The notes beneath the pieces are model-generated. The model did no database searches and had not been told where the DNA came from. It worked only from the letters and a program-made list of their open reading frames with translations. Of a stretch of 62,294 nucleotides of DNA, positions 51,565 through 59,958 are shown one piece after another (within the stretch, counting starts at the first letter, position 1; each line of letters opens with the position of its first letter). The stretch comes from Parafrankia elaeagni. GTDB taxonomy: Bacteria; Actinomycetota; Actinomycetes; Frankiales; Frankiaceae. The translations under genes and the position numbers were made by a program. Where the stretch lies: contig NZ_KB893731.1 in assembly GCF_000374165.1 (NCBI RefSeq), positions 1 through 62,294 on the forward strand. Reading direction: 5' to 3'.

Positions 51565-52005
51565 TCAGACGTCGGTGGGTGGCTGCGTGCGGGTGGTGAC
51601 CGAGATGCGGTTCCAGACGTTGATTGTCGCGATGGCCACGATGAGGTTCGCGGTCTCCTCCTCGCTCCAGACCTTCGTCACCGAGTCCCACACGTCGTCG
51701 GGGACGCCGTCGGGGCCGAGTCGGGTGACGGCGTCGGTCAGGGCCAGGGCGGCCCGCTCCTTCTCCGTGAAGAACGGGGATTCCTGCCAGGCGGCCACCG
51801 AGAACAGCCGGCGGCTGGACTCGCCGGCGGCGAGCGCGTCGCGGCTGTGCAGATCCACGCAGAACGCACACCCGTTGAGGATGGAGGCGCGCAGCTTCAC
51901 CAGCTCCAGGACCGTCGGGTCGACGGCCGACCGGACGTACTTCTCCAGCCCGGCGACCGCCCGGTAGGCGCCGGGAGCGATCGTGGCGACGTCGAGACGC
52001 TGCAT
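51565..52005 (-). CDS. AhpD-like carboxymuconolactone decarboxylase family protein
   Basis: 146 residues. The CxxC-xxxH site is complete in 'NGCAFCVDLHSRDAL', and 'YRAVAGLEKYVRSAVDPTVL-ELVKLRASIL' is the family's leading helical part. Members are peroxidases or thiol-dependent reductases; paralogues of ahpD are common in actinobacteria. The ATG at 52005 has AGAGGAGATC just upstream, so I trim the 11 extra residues of the longer frame. No sigma-factor gene adjoins, though many of these are co-transcribed with one. Confidence 0.92.
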   Translation of the reverse strand: MQRLDVATIAPGAYRAVAGLEKYVRSAVDPTVLELVKLRASILNGCAFCVDLHSRDALAAGESSRRLFSVAAWQESPFFTEKERAALALTDAVTRLGPDGVPDDVWDSVTKVWSEEETANLIVAIATINVWNRISVTTRTQPPTDV

Positions 52006-52158
52006 GATGATCTCCTCTGATCCTGCTGGGTCGTGCACGGTCGGTCACATCATCGCTGCCGGAGAAGGAGATCTTCTCCGGCCGGCCCATGGCACAGACC
52101 GCCGTGGGTGACCGGCGCGGCAGTTCACGGGCGCGGCTCAGCAGGTCTCCGCGGGGGG

Positions 52159-54162
52159 TCAGCAGGGCTCCGCGGTGGGGGTGGCGACGAACGACTCCGT
52201 CCGGCTGCCGGCTGCGCACGGCGTGCCGGTCGGGGAGCCGCTCGGTGCCGTCGGGGCGGGCGCGTCCGGGCTGGCTGACGCACTGGCGGTGGGGGAGACG
52301 GCTGATGTCGGCCCGGGCCCCGCGTCCCCGGTCGGCCCTGCTCCCGTGGTGAGAGCGGGCTGGTCGGTGGCGGTCGCGCTCCCTGCCCGAGGGCCGGGGC
52401 GGCCGGTGTAGGCCATCGTCGGCACGGCGGTGACGGCCGGCTGGGACGTCCGTACCGGCGGGGTCGTGGTGGTGACGCCCGACGGCGACGGATCAGGCGC
52501 CGGCGTTCCCGGGCTGCCTTCCGCCCGCTGCCCGTCGGCGGCGGTGAGCAGGACGACCATGCTGACGACAAGCCCGATCGCGACGACGGCGGCGACCATG
52601 GCGGCCCGGTCACGCCGCCTCGTCGTGGCCAGCAGCGCCAGCCAGGCCCGCGGGTCGGGCGGCCAGGTACCCCACACCGGCGGGCCGTTGCCGCCGCCGC
52701 CGTTGCCGCCGTTGCCGCCGCCGGCGCGGTCACCGTTGCTGGTGCGGTCACTGCTGCTCGTGTGGTTGCCGTTGCTGCTACCGGGACCGGAGCCCGGGCC
52801 GGACCCGCTGTGCCGGGGCCTGATCGACGGGGCGGTGATCTCGCTGCGCGAGCCGGCGAGGCCGGACAACCGCGGAACCGGAATGGTGCCGAGGGAGGAG
52901 TCCCCGCCCGGCGGCTCCTCCCAGAAGCCGGTATCCGCCCGGGAGGCCAGCGGCTGCGTGGGCCGGTCGATGGCGGGGAGCCTTCCGCTCGGCCCGCCCG
53001 CCTCGTTCCTGGCCGGTCCGGTCCCCCTGGCGCCGCCCCGGTCCACGGTCGCGCCGGCGCCGCGTGCCGCGAGGCCGGCCGCGCTGCTGGGCGCCGCCGC
53101 CCCGGCTGCTCCACCGGGTCGCGCGAAGGCCTCGGAACCAGCGGGACCGGCAGAACCAGCGGGACCGGCAACGCGTGCGGAGCCGGCAACGCGTGCGGAG
53201 CCGGTGGGGTTGGCGGGGCGTGCCGACGCGGCGGCCGCGGCCGCCAGGGCCTGGTCGCGTCCGGCGGGCGCGTTCGGATCCCATTTGTCCCACTGCCAGG
53301 GGGTGAGCGCGTGCGCGGCCGCGCGGGCGGGGTCCGGGACACCACGGCCACCGGGCTGATCGGTCACCAGAGCGCGGACCAGCTCGGCCGCGGTCGGGCG
53401 GTCCTCGGGCCGGCGGGAGAGGGTGGCCAGCACCGCGTCCAGCAGGTTCGCGGGCACGCCGTCGAGGTCGGGCTGCTCGTCGCGGTGCAGCACGGTCAGG
53501 ACGTCCGCGGGGTCGCCGGTGCCGAACGGCGGGTGCCCGGTGGCGGCGTAGGTGACGCAGGCGCCCCAGGCGAACACGTCGGCCGCCGGGGTGGCCCGCT
53601 CCCCGCGGAGCTGCTCGGGTGCCATCCAGGCAGGGGTGCCGACGAGGATGCCGGTGTGGGTGTGCGTCGGAGTGCCGGTGGCCCGGGCGATGCCGAAGTC
53701 GATCACCTTGGGGCCGTCCCAGGCGAGCAGGATGTTGGACGGCTTGAGGTCGCGGTGAACGACACCGACGGCGTGGATGGCGATCAGCGCATCGGCCAGC
53801 CCGACGCCGAAGCCGTGCAGGAGGCGCTGCTCCAGCGGCCCGTGCCGGATGACGGCGTCGGCCAGGCTGGTGCCCTCGACGTACTCGACGGCCATCCACG
53901 GGGGGGCGGCGTCCGGGTCGGCGTCGACGACCGCGGCGACGGCGCGGCCGCGGACCCGGCGGGCGGCCTCGACCTCGCGCCGGAACCGGGCGCGGAACTC
54001 GGGGTCACCGGCGAGGCTGTCGGCGGGTACTTTCACCGCGGCCGCTCGGCCCTCGGCGGTGAAGCCGAGGTAGACCGAGCCCATCCCGCCCGCGCCGATC
54101 CGGTTGTGGATCTCGAACGGGCCGATGCGCCGAGGATCCCCCGCCGCCAGCGGTGTCAGCAC
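52159..54162 (-). CDS. Membrane Ser/Thr protein kinase (Pkn-type, first of a tandem pair)
   Basis: 667 residues. Intact Hanks-type kinase, 15-270: P-loop 'RIGAGGMGSVYLGF', Lys in 'AAVKVPADSL', catalytic 'GVVHRDLKPSNILLA', DFG in 'VIDFGIARATG', and 'WMAPEQLRGERATPAADVFA'. A long Pro/Gly/Ala-rich juxtamembrane linker (290-515) leads to one TM helix (about 520-543) and a Ser/Thr/Pro-rich extracellular tail without PASTA repeats. GTG start with GAGGGGG upstream. It signals from envelope to cytoplasm by phosphorylating unknown substrates. Its kinase domain closely resembles the next gene's, so the pair arose by duplication. Confidence 0.93.
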   Translation of the reverse strand: MLTPLAAGDPRRIGPFEIHNRIGAGGMGSVYLGFTAEGRAAAVKVPADSLAGDPEFRARFRREVEAARRVRGRAVAAVVDADPDAAPPWMAVEYVEGTSLADAVIRHGPLEQRLLHGFGVGLADALIAIHAVGVVHRDLKPSNILLAWDGPKVIDFGIARATGTPTHTHTGILVGTPAWMAPEQLRGERATPAADVFAWGACVTYAATGHPPFGTGDPADVLTVLHRDEQPDLDGVPANLLDAVLATLSRRPEDRPTAAELVRALVTDQPGGRGVPDPARAAAHALTPWQWDKWDPNAPAGRDQALAAAAAASARPANPTGSARVAGSARVAGPAGSAGPAGSEAFARPGGAAGAAAPSSAAGLAARGAGATVDRGGARGTGPARNEAGGPSGRLPAIDRPTQPLASRADTGFWEEPPGGDSSLGTIPVPRLSGLAGSRSEITAPSIRPRHSGSGPGSGPGSSNGNHTSSSDRTSNGDRAGGGNGGNGGGGNGPPVWGTWPPDPRAWLALLATTRRRDRAAMVAAVVAIGLVVSMVVLLTAADGQRAEGSPGTPAPDPSPSGVTTTTPPVRTSQPAVTAVPTMAYTGRPGPRAGSATATDQPALTTGAGPTGDAGPGPTSAVSPTASASASPDAPAPTAPSGSPTGTPCAAGSRTESFVATPTAEPC

Positions 54163-54426
54163 CGTGCCCCCTCGTGACCGGCCCGCGCGGGCTCCAGTGT
54201 CGTTCCTGCCCCGGGCGCCGCCGGAGCGGCTCCCGTGATGTCACGACCGTGGCGCTTGCACCCACTCCGGTCGGGCTTCTCACCATCCCAACATTGACGC
54301 CCGAATACCGGTAGGCCCATCCGGGTGGCTTCGTTGTGCCGCTCACACTTGTTTGGCCTGAAGGTGGGTCTGTTCGCCGGCGCGATGGTGTGCTTCCCGC
54401 CGGCCGCCTGCGCCGGCGTCCCCGTG

Positions 54427-56349
54427 TCAGCGATGGTTGGCCGCCGTGGGGTCCTCGGTCGGGATCGTGTCGAGGGCCACGAACTCGGTGCCGTTCCAGC
54501 GGAACCGCACCGTGACCTCGCCGGTGGGAGCCGTCCCGCCGGCGTCGTAGGTCCGGTAGGTCACCGTCGCGTCGACGGGCCCCGAGTGGTCGACGGCGAT
54601 GCTCGTGCTCGGCGCCCGGGTGTCGGTGCCCTGATAGGCGCCGTCGGCGAACACGAAGGCCAGCTCCTGATGGCGCCCGCCCTCCTCGCGGCTGCCGCGG
54701 ACGAGGCTGAGCATCCGCCGCGGGTCGTAGGTGCCCATGTCCGGGGTGTAGCCCTCGCGCCGGATGATCTGCGCGGCGTCGTTCGCGGTCAGCACCTGTG
54801 CCGGTGTGGTGGCCGAGCCCGTGCCGCCGGACTGCTGGCCGGATGACGGCGTGACCGGCGCGGACGGTGTGGGCGACGAACCCGAGGAGGGGTCGGTGCC
54901 GGGCGTGCCGGGTGTCCCGGGTGTCCCGGGGCCGGCGGTGCTGGCGGGCGGAGCCGTGGACGGCGTGCCCTCCGGGGAGGGCGCCGCGGTCTGCGTGCCG
55001 GTTCCGGGATCCTCCCTGCCATTGAGCAGGACGGCCGCCGCCACCCCGCCGGCGACCAGCAGCAGGCCGAGGACGACCGCCATCGCGACGGGCACCGTGC
55101 TGTGGCGCCGACCGCCTCCGGGCCGGCCTGACCGGCCTGACCGGTCGGGAGGGCCGGGATCGCGGTATCCGCCCGGGGGCGGTCCGGGCTGCCGGTAGCC
55201 AGAACCCGGGTACCCGGGATTCCGGTACCCGGGGCCGGGCTGGCCGGGGTGGCCGTGCTGACCGTGCTGACCGGGGTTGTGATGGCCCGGGTACGGCTGT
55301 CCGGCGGGCGGCGGTGGGTGATCCGGCAGGGTCCGGTGGACCCGCCCCGGGGCCGGCGGGCCGGGCGCCGGGGCCCGGGACGCCGCCGGTGGCTGGGGCG
55401 GCCACGAGCTGGCCGGCACCTGCCCGGGCCGGGCCGTCGGGGTGCCCGGCCGCCGGGCGGGCCCGCCGCCGGGCGGGGTGCCCGGCAGGTTCCACCACTC
55501 GCGCATCACCTGGCCGGTGGCGGCGGGGTCGGCGGGCGCGCCCGGTGGACGTCCGAGCAGCTGCGCGAGGATCTCGGCGGCGGTGGGGCGCTCGGCTGGC
55601 TCCTTGCGCAGCGCGGCGCGCACCTGTGATGTCAGGGACGGCGGGAGCCGCTCCAGGTCGGGCTCGCCGGTGAGGATCTGTAGCGCGACGACCTGCGCCG
55701 TGTCTCCGCGGAAGGCCGGCCGGCCGGCCGCCGCGAACGCGACGCACGCGCCCCAGGCGAAGATGTCGGCGGCCGGCCCGGCCCGCTCGCCGCGCAGCTG
55801 CTCGGGCGCCATCCAGGCCAGGGTTCCGATGAGGCTCCCGGCCTGCGTCTGGGTGGGGCTGTGGTCGTCGCGGGCCACTCCGAAGTCGATGACCCGGGGT
55901 CCGTCGAAGGCGAGCAGGACGTTGGCCGGCTTGAGATCGCGGTGCACCACGCCGGCGGCGTGGATCGCGACCAGCGCGTCGGCGAGCCCGACGGCGACGG
56001 CGGTGACAAGGTGCTCGTCGAACGGGCCGCGGGTCTGCACCGCCTCGGAGAGGCTGCGGCCCTCCACGTACTCGGTGGCCATCCACGGCTGCTGCCCGCT
56101 GGGGTCGGCGTCGAGGACGGCGGCGACGGAGGCGCTGCGGACGCGGCCGGCGGCCGCCACCTCCTGGTGGAAGCGGGCCCGGAACTCCGGAGTGTCCACC
56201 AGTGCCGCGGAGGGGACCTTGACCGCGGCAGCCTGGCCGTCGTCGGTGAAACCGAGGTAGACGACGCCCATCCCGCCCGCGCCGATGCGGTTGGTGAGCT
56301 GGTAGGGCCCGATCCGCTGGGGATCGTCCCGGGTGAGCGGCGTCAGCAC
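54427..56349 (-). CDS. Membrane Ser/Thr protein kinase (Pkn-type, second of a tandem pair)
   Basis: 640 residues. Kinase domain 15-270 with all motifs: 'RIGAGGMGVVYLGFTDDG', 'AAVKVPSAAL', 'GVVHRDLKPANVLLAFDG', 'VIDFGVARDD', 'WMAPEQLRGERAGPAADIFA'. A Pro/Gly/Tyr-rich linker, then one TM helix (about 420-443, 'VVLGLLLVAGGVAAAVLLNG') and an extracellular region of about 195 residues whose last 130 ('VLTANDAAQIIRREGYTPDM' onward) look folded, a possible ligand domain. GTG start. It lies upstream of the first kinase on the same strand, 264 bp apart, and is divergent from the lysine aminotransferase operon. Confidence 0.93.
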   Translation of the reverse strand: MLTPLTRDDPQRIGPYQLTNRIGAGGMGVVYLGFTDDGQAAAVKVPSAALVDTPEFRARFHQEVAAAGRVRSASVAAVLDADPSGQQPWMATEYVEGRSLSEAVQTRGPFDEHLVTAVAVGLADALVAIHAAGVVHRDLKPANVLLAFDGPRVIDFGVARDDHSPTQTQAGSLIGTLAWMAPEQLRGERAGPAADIFAWGACVAFAAAGRPAFRGDTAQVVALQILTGEPDLERLPPSLTSQVRAALRKEPAERPTAAEILAQLLGRPPGAPADPAATGQVMREWWNLPGTPPGGGPARRPGTPTARPGQVPASSWPPQPPAASRAPAPGPPAPGRVHRTLPDHPPPPAGQPYPGHHNPGQHGQHGHPGQPGPGYRNPGYPGSGYRQPGPPPGGYRDPGPPDRSGRSGRPGGGRRHSTVPVAMAVVLGLLLVAGGVAAAVLLNGREDPGTGTQTAAPSPEGTPSTAPPASTAGPGTPGTPGTPGTDPSSGSSPTPSAPVTPSSGQQSGGTGSATTPAQVLTANDAAQIIRREGYTPDMGTYDPRRMLSLVRGSREEGGRHQELAFVFADGAYQGTDTRAPSTSIAVDHSGPVDATVTYRTYDAGGTAPTGEVTVRFRWNGTEFVALDTIPTEDPTAANHR

Positions 56350-56740
56350 CGCGTCCTCGACACCTCGTCTCCTGCGCCCGGTTCCGTGGTCTTTTCGTGT
56401 CTTCGTGGTGGATGGTTTCTGCTGGTGTCCGTCTGTTGCCTCCCCCCGGGGAGAACCCGGGATAACGCGGGTTCTTGTCGCGTTTGCTGCGTTTCCCCCC
56501 AGCCGATGTTCTCAGAAGGATCTCCCGCGGGCGCAGGCGCCGTCGGCGAGGCCGCCCGGCAGCCCGGAACCTGGCGGCCCCGCAGGCCGGCCCGCGTGTG
56601 GTTCGCCGGTCGACGTGCAGGTCGCGGCGCCGACCGGCCGCGGGAGATCGGATTCGCGGTTCTGCCTGGCAACCGCGACGCTGGCATCGTGGCGCCGGCC
56701 TCCCACCGGGAGGGCCGCGCCGCAGGGGAGGAGGCACGCA
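56350..56740. other. Divergent promoter region between a kinase and the lysine aminotransferase operon
   Basis: No gene. It includes a palindrome GAACCCG-N8-CGGGTTC (56453-56474) suited to a dimeric regulator (Lrp or similar; Lrp genes adjoin lat in mycobacteria, but this is inference) and a CTTTTCGTGTCTTCGTGGTG motif near 56391-56410. The right end has GGGGAGGAGG (56724-56733), the ribosome site of the next gene. Confidence 0.45.
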
Positions 56741-58279
56741 GTGGCTGTCGGAGAGGTCCAGGTGGGCACCTCGGCCCACGCCCAGGGTCACCTGGCGCCC
56801 ACCGAGGTGATCCCGACCTTGTCCCGTCATGTCCTGACCGACGGGTACGACATCGTCTGCGACCTGGAGGCCAGCTCCGGCAGCACGATCGTCGACGCCC
56901 GCACCGGAGCGCGTTACCTCGACCTGTACAGCTTCTTCGCCTCCGCGCCGCTCGGGGTCAACCCGCCCGCGCTCGTCGGTGATCCGGCCTTCCTCGCCGA
57001 GCTCGCCCGGGCCGCCGTCAACAAGCCCGCGAACCCGGACATGGCCTCCGCTCCGTACGCGGAGTTCGTCGCCGCCTTCACCCGCGTGCTGGGCGACCCG
57101 GAGCTGCCGCACCTGTTCTTCGTCGAGGGCGGCTCGGCGGCCGTCGAGAACGCGCTGAAGTGCGCCTTCGACTGGAAGAGCCGGCACAACGAGGCCCACG
57201 GACGGTCCGCCGGGCTCGGCCGGCTGGTGCTGCACCTGCGGTCGGCCTTCCACGGCCGCGGCGGCTACACGCTGTCGGTCACCAACACCGACCCGGCCAA
57301 GACCGCCCGGTTCCCGGCCTTCGCCTGGCCGCGTATCGACTGCCCGGCGGTCACCTTCCCGTGCACCGGTGCGGCGCTCGACGCGGTGGTGGCTGCCGAG
57401 CGGCGCGCACTCGCCCAGGCCGAGGAGGCCTTCGCCCGCCACCCGCACGACATCGCCTGCTTCCTCGCCGAGCCGATCCAGGGCGAGGGCGGTGACAACC
57501 ACCTGCGCGGCGAGTTCCTGCGCGCGATGGCCGCCCTGTGCGAGCGCCACGACGCGCTGCTGGTCGTGGACGAGGTGCAGACCGGCGTCGGCCTGACCGG
57601 CACCGCCTGGGCCCACACCCAGCTCGGGCTGCGCCCCGACATCGTCGCGTTCGGCAAGAAGGTCCAGCTCGGTGGGGTGATGGCCGGGCGGCGGGTGGAC
57701 GAGGTCCCCGACAACGTCTTCCGGGTGCCCGGCCGGATCAGCTCCACCTGGGGCGGCGGCCTGGTCGACATGGTCCGCTCCCGGCGGATGCTGGAGATCA
57801 TGGAGTCGGAGCGGTTGTTCGACCGGGCCGCGGCGCTGGGGACCGATCTGCTCGCCGCGCTGCGGGACGTCGTCGATCGCCATCCCGGTCTGGTGGGGAA
57901 CGCGCGCGGCCGCGGACTGATGTGTGCCGTCGACGTGGTGGACGGCGTCCGCCGCGACGAGGCGGTCCGCCGGCTCCGGGAGCACGAGCGGGTCCTGCTG
58001 CTGCCCGCCGGGGAGCGGGCGCTGCGCTTCCGCCCCGCGCTCACCATCGGCGCCGAGGAGCTCGCCGCCGGCGTCGGCGCCCTCGACCGCGTCCTGACCG
58101 GTCTGGGTCCCGCCCTGCCCTCACCGGCTTCACCGGCCACCCCGGCCGCGCCCGGCAGACCCGCCGCGCCCGGCAGACCCGCCGCGCCCACGACCGGGCC
58201 TGTCACACCCGTCAGGCCTGCCACACCCGTCAGACCCGCCGCAGCCGTCGACGCGGGCTCATCAACGCAGGAGACGTGA
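56741..58279 (+). CDS. lat: L-lysine 6-aminotransferase (lysine epsilon-transaminase)
   Basis: 512 residues, a class III PLP aminotransferase converting L-lysine to alpha-aminoadipate semialdehyde (as piperideine-6-carboxylate). Markers: 'LFFVEGGSAAVENALKCAFD', 'HGRGGYTLSVTNTDPAKTAR', the cofactor Asp in 'LLVVDEVQTGVGLTG' and the PLP-binding Lys in 'IVAFGKKVQLGGVMAGRRVD'. GTG start at 56741 with GGGGAGGAGG 7 nt upstream; the longer open frame upstream is non-coding. The C-terminus is extended by about 55 residues of Ala/Pro/Gly-Arg repeats not found in the approximately 450-residue mycobacterial enzyme. The operon partner is the aldehyde dehydrogenase. Confidence 0.92.
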   Translation: MAVGEVQVGTSAHAQGHLAPTEVIPTLSRHVLTDGYDIVCDLEASSGSTIVDARTGARYLDLYSFFASAPLGVNPPALVGDPAFLAELARAAVNKPANPDMASAPYAEFVAAFTRVLGDPELPHLFFVEGGSAAVENALKCAFDWKSRHNEAHGRSAGLGRLVLHLRSAFHGRGGYTLSVTNTDPAKTARFPAFAWPRIDCPAVTFPCTGAALDAVVAAERRALAQAEEAFARHPHDIACFLAEPIQGEGGDNHLRGEFLRAMAALCERHDALLVVDEVQTGVGLTGTAWAHTQLGLRPDIVAFGKKVQLGGVMAGRRVDEVPDNVFRVPGRISSTWGGGLVDMVRSRRMLEIMESERLFDRAAALGTDLLAALRDVVDRHPGLVGNARGRGLMCAVDVVDGVRRDEAVRRLREHERVLLLPAGERALRFRPALTIGAEELAAGVGALDRVLTGLGPALPSPASPATPAAPGRPAAPGRPAAPTTGPVTPVRPATPVRPAAAVDAGSSTQET

Positions 58280-58284
58280 CTGTC

Positions 58285-59904
58285 ATGACTCTCGTTCAGC
58301 CCCGCCGGGTGGCCGCGGTGATCGGTGGACGCCAGCACGGCCTGTACGCGGCCGCCGGACCCGCGGGCATCGCGCCGGAGGAGGCTCGGGTGATCACCTC
58401 GACGAACCCGGCCCACCTCGGCGAGGTCGTCGCCGAGGTCGTCCTGGACGGTGTGGAGGCGATCGTCGCGGCGGCGGCCGCGGCCTGTGCCGCCCAGCGG
58501 GAGTGGGCGGATGTCCCGCCGCCGGTGCGCGGCGAGGTGATCGGCGCGTTCGGGCGCCTCGTCGAGGACAACGCCGAGGCGCTGGCCCGGCTCGTCACCC
58601 GGGAGGTCGGCAAGCCGCTCGCCGAGGCCCGGGGGGAGGTCCAGGAGATCGTCGACACCTGCACGCTGTTCCGGGCCGAGGGCCGGCGCCCGCAGGGGCA
58701 GACGGTCCCCTCCGAGATGCCCGACCGGGAGCTGTTCACCTACCGCGAGCCGCTCGGCGTGGTCATGGTGATCACCGCCGGGAACTTCCCGGTGGCGGTG
58801 CCGTCCTGGTATCTCGTTCCCGCGTTGCTGACCGGCAACGCGGTGGTGTGGAAGCCGGCCGAGTACGCCGCGGCGTGCGCCGCCGCCCTGGTGGACCTGC
58901 TGACGGCGGCCGGCGTCCCCGCCGGAGTCGTGAACCTGGTGCTCGCCGACGGCGCCGCCACCTCCGTCGGCCTCGAGCGGGCGCTGGACGCCGGGCTGGT
59001 CGACAAGGTCGGCTTCACCGGGTCGACGCCCGTCGGCCGGTTCGTCGGCGCGCTGTGCGGCCGTCACCTGCAGACGCCGTGCCTGGAGCTCGGCGGCAAG
59101 AACCCGATGGTCCTCGCCCCCGACGCCGATCTGGACGCCGCCGCGAACGCCGCGCTGTTCGCCGGTTTCGGCACCGCCGGCCAGCGCTGCACCTCGCTGG
59201 GCACGGTGATCGCGCACGAGTCGGTGCACGACGCGTTCCGCCGCCGGCTCACTGCGGCGCTGGAACGCGCGGTGATCGGCGACCCGATGCGGGACGTCCT
59301 GTACGGGCCGCTGCTCGACGCCCGGTTCGCGGCCGGCTTCGAGGAGCACCTGGCGAGCATCCGGGACCACCACGAGCCGTTCGGCTCGACCGCGCTCGGC
59401 CGCATCGGCCCGGCGAGCCCGCGGCGCGGTTTCGCCGGCGACCCGGAGGCGGGCCTGTACTACCACCCGGTGGTCGTCGACGGTGTCCGTCCCGACGACG
59501 AACTGTTCACCGAGGAGACTTTCGGGCCGCTCGTCGGGCTGACGTCCTACCGGAACCTGGAGGAGGCGGTCGAGCTCGCCAACCTCCCCGGCTACGGCCT
59601 GTCGTCGTCGATCTTCACCGGCGACCCGGTGACGGTCCGGCGGTTCCGCCGGGGGATCCGGGCCGGCATGGTCAGCGTCAACACGTCGACGTCCGGGGCC
59701 GAGGCGCACCTGCCGTTCGGCGGGAACGGCCGGTCGGGCAACGGCGCCCGTCAGTCCGGCCAGTGGGTGCTCGACCAGATGACCCGCTGGCAGTCCCTGA
59801 CCTGGGAACTGTCCGGGCGCCTCCAGAAGGCCCAGATGGACGTCTCCGTCCCCGCCGCCGACCTCTCCTTCCGCCTGCCCATGCCGGCCGGGCCCCAGCA
59901 GTGA
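58285..59904 (+). CDS. Aldehyde dehydrogenase, probable piperideine-6-carboxylate/aminoadipate-semialdehyde dehydrogenase
   Basis: 539 residues, NAD(P)-dependent aldehyde dehydrogenase. Catalytic Cys in 'GFGTAGQRCTSLGTVI', Glu in 'CLELGGKNPMVLAPDAD' and the cofactor motif 'VGFTGSTPVGRFVG'. By position directly after lat (6 nt to the ATG, or a GTGA overlap if the GTG at 58276 is used), it should oxidise the aminoadipate semialdehyde/piperideine-6-carboxylate made by Lat to alpha-aminoadipate, a precursor in lysine catabolism and beta-lactam pathways. No beta-lactam genes are present, so catabolism is more likely. The pcd symbol is not assigned because specificity is inferred. Confidence 0.9.
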   Translation: MTLVQPRRVAAVIGGRQHGLYAAAGPAGIAPEEARVITSTNPAHLGEVVAEVVLDGVEAIVAAAAAACAAQREWADVPPPVRGEVIGAFGRLVEDNAEALARLVTREVGKPLAEARGEVQEIVDTCTLFRAEGRRPQGQTVPSEMPDRELFTYREPLGVVMVITAGNFPVAVPSWYLVPALLTGNAVVWKPAEYAAACAAALVDLLTAAGVPAGVVNLVLADGAATSVGLERALDAGLVDKVGFTGSTPVGRFVGALCGRHLQTPCLELGGKNPMVLAPDADLDAAANAALFAGFGTAGQRCTSLGTVIAHESVHDAFRRRLTAALERAVIGDPMRDVLYGPLLDARFAAGFEEHLASIRDHHEPFGSTALGRIGPASPRRGFAGDPEAGLYYHPVVVDGVRPDDELFTEETFGPLVGLTSYRNLEEAVELANLPGYGLSSSIFTGDPVTVRRFRRGIRAGMVSVNTSTSGAEAHLPFGGNGRSGNGARQSGQWVLDQMTRWQSLTWELSGRLQKAQMDVSVPAADLSFRLPMPAGPQQ

Positions 59905-59958
59905 CGGGCCCCGGCCGGACGGGCCCGGCGACGGACGATCTCAGTAGGACGGGCGGTT

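Noticed and set aside
56391-56410. CTTTTCGTGTCTTCGTGGTG as a possible mobile-element end
   Set aside because: Similar sequences occur in many unrelated genomes, and there is only one copy here without a partner repeat, so no element can be supported.
54005-57985. 1,326-residue minus-strand frame over kinase and lat
   Set aside because: Out of frame with the kinase and antisense to lat; low-complexity shadow.
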